10,472 nucleotides of DNA from JAIVJN01 sp036732565. Lineage in GTDB: Bacteria; Acidobacteriota; Vicinamibacteria; Vicinamibacterales; UBA2999. Location: positions 1 through 10,472 of the forward strand of contig DAINCF010000242.1 of the NCBI GenBank assembly GCA_036732565.1, given 5' to 3'. Below are positions 6,543 through 10,472 of the stretch, piece after piece. Under the pieces are notes generated by a model, which saw only the letters and a list, made by a program, of their open reading frames with translations, was not told where the DNA came from and did not search any database. Both the position numbers and the translations under genes were made by a program. Position 1 is the first letter of the stretch, and each line of letters opens with the position of its first letter.

Positions 6543-6563
6543 GGTCCGCCTGAAAGGCCGACC
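6543..6563. terminator. Hairpin between convergent genes, possible terminator
   Basis: GGTC-c-GCCT (6543-6551) pairs with AGGC-c-GACC (6555-6563) around a GAA loop: two 4-bp helices separated by a C-C mismatch. It begins 5 bases after the stop at 6537 and lies 23 bases from the convergent stop at 6586. It lacks a T-tract on either side, so intrinsic termination is uncertain. Confidence 0.35.
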
Positions 6564-6585
6564 CCACCTACCTCTGCACGCGCTC

Positions 6586-7539
6586 CTAACGCCCCGAGCC
6601 CGCTCGAGGGGAGTGCGGCCGCTCGCCGTTCAGGAATCGATCGACGCGCGCGGCCAGGTCTGCGAGGTAGCGGGCATCCCCGCCTTCGACTTCGGTGGTC
6701 ACGTAGCCGCGGTAATCAATCTCCGCCAACGCCCGGCGAACCTCCGGCCAGTCGATGTCACCCTCGCCGAGATTCTTCCAGTAGAACCGGCCGTTCGGTC
6801 GATCGAGCGCGAAGTCCTTCAGGTGCACCTTGACGATGCGCGAGCCGAGGGTGCGGATCCAGTCCTGAGGAAACCCGTAGAAGACGACGTTTCCCACATC
6901 GAAGTACGCCTTCACCCACGGCGAGTCGAGCTCGTCGACATAGCGCGCGAACTCGGGCGGGCTGAGCAGGAACCTGTTCCACACTTCTTCGATCGCGATC
7001 GTCACCCTCAGCTCTGCCGCGATCGGGAGCAGCCGCTCGCGAATCACGCGCTGCGAGCGCGTCCAGGCCTCGCGATACGGCGTCGCCGCATCGACGACGG
7101 CGGGCACGAGCAGCACGGCATCGGCGCCCCAGAGGGTCGCGTTTCGTAGCGACGTTTCCATGCCGACGACCGATCGCGCGACGACCTGCGGGTCACCGCT
7201 CGACAGCGGATAGCGCCAGTGATCCGCGTTCATCACCGAGTGAATTTTCAGGCCGGTCGTTTTCGAGGCTTCGAGAACCTCTGCGGCGGCATCCGCGCTG
7301 GCGACGGTCTGCATCTCGATGCCGTCGAAGCCCGCCTCACGCGCCAGGGCGAAGCGCTTCGCGAACGGCAGATCCGCCGGCAGCTGCGAGATCAGCGCCG
7401 CCTTCCTGATGTGCTTGGAGTCGAGGGGCTTGTCCTGAGCAGAGCCGAAGGGCTTGCGCTCGGAGCCCGCGGCTTGCCGAGCGGCCGTTGACAGTAGCGC
7501 GGCGGCGACCGACGTCAGGAACGCCCGGCGGTCACTCAT
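6586..7539 (-). CDS. Tat-exported xylose-isomerase-like TIM-barrel protein (AP_endonuc_2 family)
   Basis: A 317-residue sugar phosphate isomerase/epimerase-like protein. It has a Tat signal at 1-25 (DRRAFLTSVAAALLS, R4-R5), an unusual linker at about 29-41 derived from a dispersed repeat, and a TIM barrel from residue 45. Barrel landmarks: GFDGIEMQTV (70-79), IHSVMNADHW (99-108), VTIAIEEVWNRF (179-190), AYFDVGNVVFYG (211-222), IVKVHLKDF (235-243) and YVTTEVEGGD (279-288). E184 or E185, D214, H239 and E283 fit the divalent-metal ligands of this fold. In 3-keto-sugar pathways, family members act as isomerases, 3-keto-glycoside lyases/hydratases or C-glycoside deglycosidases. Export favours a periplasmic step on the GMC product. 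The ATG lies 3 bases after the GMC stop, so translation is probably coupled, and it is last in the minus-strand operon. The precise reaction is unknown. Confidence 0.88.
   Translation of the reverse strand: MSDRRAFLTSVAAALLSTAARQAAGSERKPFGSAQDKPLDSKHIRKAALISQLPADLPFAKRFALAREAGFDGIEMQTVASADAAAEVLEASKTTGLKIHSVMNADHWRYPLSSGDPQVVARSVVGMETSLRNATLWGADAVLLVPAVVDAATPYREAWTRSQRVIRERLLPIAAELRVTIAIEEVWNRFLLSPPEFARYVDELDSPWVKAYFDVGNVVFYGFPQDWIRTLGSRIVKVHLKDFALDRPNGRFYWKNLGEGDIDWPEVRRALAEIDYRGYVTTEVEGGDARYLADLAARVDRFLNGERPHSPRAGSGR
7424..7455. repeat. Dispersed repeat translated in frame (FGSAQDKPLD peptide)
   Basis: The plus strand reads GGGCTTGTCCTGAGCAGAGC followed by CGAAGGGCTT. This matches the widespread CTTGTCCTGAGC-x-GAAG dispersed repeat of environmental bacteria, which often appears in proteins as SAQDK-type peptides. 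Here it encodes residues about 29-39 of the TIM-barrel protein (KPFGSAQDKPL), just after the Tat signal. It keeps the frame. Recognition is from memory of the repeat type; only one copy is in this window. Confidence 0.6.
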
Positions 7540-7542
7540 GTC

Positions 7543-9360
7543 TCAGACGTCACCCGCTCGCAGCTGTGCCTTCAAGTGATCCATCGTGCGCCAGCACATC
7601 GCGAGAATCGACCAGGTGGTGTTCTGCGTGCCGCCCGACACGAACGGCGCGCCATCGGCAAGGTAGACGTTCTTCACGTCGTGGAGACGGCAGAAGCGAT
7701 CGGTGACCGACGTCTTCGGGTCGTCGCCCATGCGGGCGGTGCCGATCTCGTGAACCGACCAACCGGGCGGGTACGGGTCGCGCTCGATCTTGATGTCCTC
7801 GGCACGCGCGGCCATCAGCATCTCCTCGAGGGAGTCGGCCATGTCGGCGGCCATCGCCAGCTCGTTGTCGCCGAACCGGTAGTCGAAGCGGAGGACCGGC
7901 AGGCCCCACTTATCCTTCACCTCGGGGTCGAGCAGGATGCGGTTCTCCTTCCGCGGGAGCACTTCACCGAACCCGCCAAAGCTGATGAGGGCCGGGTAGT
8001 GCTTGCGCACGCTCGACTTGAAGCCCTTGCCGTAGCCGGGTAACTCGTGCGCCATGCCTGGGAACTCGGCGCAGCCGCCGCCGCCCTGGAAGTGGTAGCC
8101 GCGAATGAACCCGGGATGCCGATCGGTGACATTGCGGAAACGCGGGACGTACGGCCCGACCGGCCGGCCATCGTCGAGCGTGGCCTCGGTGCCGAGGCGC
8201 GCGGGGATGTAGCCGCTGCCACGGATGCCCATGATGTGCTCGCTGAGATGACAGCCGAGCAGACCCGACGAATTGCCGGTGCCGTCACGGCGTGTGGCCG
8301 ACCGCGAGTTGAGCAGGATGCGCGTGCTCTCGAGCGTGCCGGCGCCGAGCACCACGGCACGCGCCGTGAAGTCCATCACCTCGCGCGTCAACGCGTCGAT
8401 GACGCGGACGCCGCGCGCCCGGCTCGTCGTGTCGTCGACGAGCACCTCCGACGCGATCGAGTACGGCCGGATCGTCACGTTGCCCGTATCGCGCGCCGGG
8501 TAGATGAGCGCGGTTGGCGAGTGAAAGGCCGACTGGAGGTTGCATCCGCGGCCGCATCGCCCACGTCCGCGGCAGGCACTCCGGTACTTGTTCAGCACGC
8601 CGTCGGTGGTCACGCCGGCGCGGCCGGGAATCAGCCGGCGCCCCAGCTTCTGGATGGCGCGGTTGAACGCGACCTCCACGCAATTGAGCTTCGACGGGCG
8701 CTGGAAGACGCCGTCCGGCACTTGCTCGAGCCCTTCCATCGTTCCGGAGCAGCCGAGCAAACGATCGACGTTGTCGTAGTACGGCTTCACATCCTCATAG
8801 CTGATCGGCCAATCGACGTCGAAGCCGTCGCGGCTGGCGGCGTTGAACTGCATTGGTCCGTACCGCAGCGCCCCGCGCCCCCAGAAGTTGGTCCTTCCCC
8901 CGAGAATGCGCGCACGCACGGCGGCATACGGCGTGCCGGTCAGCGGGTTGTCGCGCTCGTCCACCACCCAGTTGCGTGTGAAGGTGTTCCCGCCGTAGGA
9001 GACCACGCGCTTGGCCTTGTCGAAGGTCGGACTCGAGCCGTACGGACGATCGAGGAAGTTGTACTCGGCGACGGCAATGGGCCGATCGCCGGGAGGGAGC
9101 CGGTTCCGACGCATCGAGGCGTACGGCCACTCCATGGTGCGGTACTCGGTCCGCGTGTCGATCATTCGGCCGGCCTCGAGCAGCAACACCTTGATGCCCG
9201 CAGTGGCCAGCTGAAAGGCCGCCATACCGCCAGCCGCCCCGCTGCCCACCACGATGACGTCCCACGGCCCGTTGACCGGCGTCACCGCATCGGCCAGCGC
9301 GCGAGACTCCTTCGTGATCGCCGTGAGATCCAGTTCGAGCGTCCGATCCTCTTGCGCCAT
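7543..9360 (-). CDS. GMC-family FAD dehydrogenase, glucoside-3-dehydrogenase-like large subunit
   Basis: A 605-residue flavoprotein that, with the subunit-3 partner encoded just upstream, would oxidise a sugar hydroxyl (C3 in glucoside 3-dehydrogenases) and pass electrons to the respiratory chain. FAD site: DVIVVGSGAAGG (34-45) and LLLEAG (59-64). GGRTNFWGRGALRYGP (154-169) is typical of the family. A cysteine cluster C263-x5-C269-x3-C273 sits where related gluconate/glucose dehydrogenases hold an iron-sulfur cluster. VVLGAGTLESTRILLNS (336-352) and the GMC C-terminal domain with HEIGTARMGDD (537-547) and GGTQNTTW (576-583) give the catalytic pair H537 and N580. There is no signal peptide, as expected for a large subunit exported with a Tat-tagged small subunit. 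No Shine-Dalgarno of note precedes the ATG; a 7-codon mini-ORF bridges it to the upstream gene. No cytochrome c gene is adjacent. Substrate inferred from the DUF1080 and TIM-barrel neighbours. Confidence 0.92.
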   Translation of the reverse strand: MAQEDRTLELDLTAITKESRALADAVTPVNGPWDVIVVGSGAAGGMAAFQLATAGIKVLLLEAGRMIDTRTEYRTMEWPYASMRRNRLPPGDRPIAVAEYNFLDRPYGSSPTFDKAKRVVSYGGNTFTRNWVVDERDNPLTGTPYAAVRARILGGRTNFWGRGALRYGPMQFNAASRDGFDVDWPISYEDVKPYYDNVDRLLGCSGTMEGLEQVPDGVFQRPSKLNCVEVAFNRAIQKLGRRLIPGRAGVTTDGVLNKYRSACRGRGRCGRGCNLQSAFHSPTALIYPARDTGNVTIRPYSIASEVLVDDTTSRARGVRVIDALTREVMDFTARAVVLGAGTLESTRILLNSRSATRRDGTGNSSGLLGCHLSEHIMGIRGSGYIPARLGTEATLDDGRPVGPYVPRFRNVTDRHPGFIRGYHFQGGGGCAEFPGMAHELPGYGKGFKSSVRKHYPALISFGGFGEVLPRKENRILLDPEVKDKWGLPVLRFDYRFGDNELAMAADMADSLEEMLMAARAEDIKIERDPYPPGWSVHEIGTARMGDDPKTSVTDRFCRLHDVKNVYLADGAPFVSGGTQNTTWSILAMCWRTMDHLKAQLRAGDV

Positions 9361-9387
9361 TCGATCAACCCTGCGCCATCTGATCCA

Positions 9388-10014
9388 TCACCGAATGCTC
9401 TTCTGCCCGCAATGAGGGCAGTCCTTGCCATCCTCGGTCGCGCAGCCCACGAACTCCTTCAAGAACTGGTTGCCCTTGTAGCGAAGCTCCTGGTGGATGC
9501 CGATCTCCGAGGTGTAGTAGCCCTGCACCGTTGCACGCTTCGTCATGACGAAGAACACCTCGAGCGGCGTCTCCGGGCTTCGCTCGTTCGCGCTGATCTC
9601 AGCCATGATCGCGTCGGCTTGCGAGTCGTCGATCTCGACGAATCCACGCCCGAACCGTGCGACGGCTGTCGCGTCGAGCGCCGCGAGCCCACCCATCCAC
9701 TGCAGCGCGAGCGTATCGGCAGCCTCGCTCAGCAGCAGATCGATGTAGTCGGCCACGTGCGCCTCCTTGGCGCCAGGTGATCGCTCATCGGTGGGGATGA
9801 TGGCCTCAACGAGCCGCTCGAGTGTGGCGAACTGTGCCGGCGCGAGCACGCGCGCGGCGGGCGCGACGCCGCTGTGCTGGATGTGCGTGAAGGCGGCCAG
9901 CCCGTCGTTCGAGAGAAACGGCAGCAGTGCGACCGTGCCGGCGCCGCGGCCGAGCGCCTTCAGAGCCATCCGCCGGCTGACGCCGCGCGGGCCGAACAGG
10001 GATGTGCTCGCCAT
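9388..10014 (-). CDS. Gluconate 2-dehydrogenase subunit 3 family protein, Tat signal
   Basis: The 208-residue small subunit and export partner of the GMC enzyme encoded 27 bases downstream. The N-terminus carries a twin-arginine signal, VSRRMALKALGRGAGTVALLPFLS (12-35, R14-R15). The mature part has the family hallmarks LERLVEAIIPTDERSPGA (65-82), VADYID (87-92), TKRATVQGYYTSEIGIHQEL (158-177) and YKGNQFLKEFVGC (179-191). The tail ends with C191-x7-C199-PH-C202, a CxxC pair that could bind metal or form a disulfide; it is not a heme CxxCH. This is the first gene of the minus-strand operon (subunit 3, GMC, TIM barrel). A possible promoter has TTGACG at 10060-10055 on the minus strand and a weak GATGAT 18 bases on. 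The ATG has only a weak Shine-Dalgarno (GAGA). In this family the small subunit carries the large one through Tat. Confidence 0.9.
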   Translation of the reverse strand: MASTSLFGPRGVSRRMALKALGRGAGTVALLPFLSNDGLAAFTHIQHSGVAPAARVLAPAQFATLERLVEAIIPTDERSPGAKEAHVADYIDLLLSEAADTLALQWMGGLAALDATAVARFGRGFVEIDDSQADAIMAEISANERSPETPLEVFFVMTKRATVQGYYTSEIGIHQELRYKGNQFLKEFVGCATEDGKDCPHCGQKSIR

Positions 10015-10171
10015 GATCTATCTCGCGCGTATCATCGTCCCTGCGTCCCGTGGTCGTCAAACCACCGGCATGCCGCGCTCAGCGGCATCGTCTCGATGGT
10101 CGGCCGCACGCGGCCGTCATGTCACGTTGCGAAGCCCTATCCCGTCTCACCGTTGGAGACAGGAGAGCGAC
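10015..10171. promoter_or_regulatory. Divergent intergenic region with two hairpins
   Basis: These 157 bases separate the minus-strand dehydrogenase operon from the plus-strand gene at 10172. They hold the TTGACG candidate -35 for the minus operon (10055-10060), a 7-bp hairpin ATGCCGC-gctca-GCGGCAT (10070-10088) and a 6-bp hairpin CGGCCG-CACG-CGGCCG (10101-10116). A GTCTC/GAGAC stem (10144-10160) abuts the Shine-Dalgarno AGGAG (10161-10165) of the plus gene. No T-runs or clear plus-strand promoter are seen. Confidence 0.35.
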
Positions 10172-10472
10172 ATGTTCAGATCGGCACTGCGGAAAGGGAT
10201 AGACAAGCTCGGGCGGGTTTCACGAGTCACCGACCTGCTTGCCGCCGCCGCCCTGATCGGGGGATTGGGGCTTGCCGCACCGGCGGCCGCCCAAGTCTCG
10301 GACCAGCCCGGCGTCAGCGCTTACACCATGACTCCCCAGCGGATCGCGGCCTCAGGGGCCGCCGTGGTTGGGCTGATCGGCGCGGTCATCGGCGGGCTGG
10401 CTCTGGCCCGGTCCGCCGGTCGAATCGGCGCCGGCAACGGGCGACGTGGAGCCATCGCGGCCCTGGTGCTGG
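10172..10472 (+). CDS. Small membrane protein resembling DUF6223, 3'-partial
   Basis: Open from the ATG at 10172 to the window end (100 codons, no stop). AGGAG at 10161-10165, 6 bases upstream, supports the start. The N-terminus is basic (MFRSALRKGIDKLGRVSRV) and leads into a hydrophobic segment ending APAAAQ at residues about 36-41, either a signal peptide or a first helix. Then comes a short extracytoplasmic stretch (VSDQPGVSAYTMTPQRI), a second helix GAAVVGLIGAVIGGLALARSAGRI, a glycine/arginine loop (GAGNGRRGA) and the start of a third helix (IAALVL). The order TP-R, GLALARSAGRI, GRRGAIAALVL is what I recall from DUF6223 proteins, small membrane proteins of unknown role. It is divergent from the dehydrogenase operon and nothing links it functionally to it. 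Confidence 0.7.
   Translation, partial: MFRSALRKGIDKLGRVSRVTDLLAAAALIGGLGLAAPAAAQVSDQPGVSAYTMTPQRIAASGAAVVGLIGAVIGGLALARSAGRIGAGNGRRGAIAALVL

Noticed and set aside
8047..9780. Long open frame (577 codons) on the plus strand opposite the GMC gene
   Set aside because: It is a high-GC antisense shadow: arginine/alanine-rich, with no recognisable motif, spanning two real minus-strand genes that have clear domains.
1..10472. tRNA, rRNA, CRISPR array, insertion sequence or prophage
   Set aside because: No cloverleaf, repeat-spacer series, transposase, integrase or terminal inverted repeat pair was recognised on either strand.

Overview
The window is high-GC DNA from a heterotrophic soil-type bacterium. 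It is most likely an acidobacterium, and a Vicinamibacteria-like lineage would fit. The evidence is a duplicated FtsX/MacB permease of the ADOP kind (acidobacterial duplicated orphan permease) at the left edge, two DUF1080 proteins, a Tat-exported GMC/subunit-3 dehydrogenase, and two dispersed-repeat types seen in such genomes. The taxonomic call is inference; there is no rRNA or marker gene here. No tRNA, CRISPR array, insertion sequence or phage gene was seen, and no gene-free stretch exceeds 300 bases.

Left third (1-3752, all plus strand). A 5'-truncated ADOP permease is followed by two single genes for exported or membrane-anchored proteins of unknown function (2222-2974 and 3147-3752). 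Each of these two is preceded by the same 15-bp inverted repeat, CCTAGACTAACTAGG. At the first copy the repeat overlaps the -10 box of a good sigma-70-like promoter, so the two genes look like a small regulon under one repressor. The leader of the second gene also carries a long hairpin whose 3' arm can pair instead with a downstream segment.

Middle and right (3824-10014). Six genes look like one pathway arranged in three transcription units: DUF1080-A (minus); a Gfo/Idh/MocA oxidoreductase plus DUF1080-B (plus); and a minus-strand operon reading from right to left, gluconate-2-dehydrogenase-subunit-3-like protein, GMC flavoprotein, xylose-isomerase-like TIM-barrel protein. This family set matches 3-keto-glycoside catabolism. 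The GMC/subunit-3 pair would oxidise a sugar C3 hydroxyl outside the cytoplasm, the DUF1080 and/or TIM-barrel proteins would cleave or rearrange the 3-keto-glycoside, and the NAD(P)-dependent Gfo/Idh enzyme would handle the keto sugar inside the cell. Signal peptides agree: Sec-type on both DUF1080 proteins, Tat-type on subunit 3 and the TIM-barrel protein, and none on GMC or Gfo/Idh.

Two dispersed-repeat insertions touch this cluster. A REP-like palindrome at 5831-5857 supplies the stop codon of the Gfo/Idh gene. A second element at about 7424-7455 is translated in frame (FGSAQDKPLD) between the Tat signal and the barrel of the TIM-barrel protein. At the right edge, after a divergent intergenic region with two hairpins, a small membrane protein resembling the DUF6223 family begins and runs off the window.
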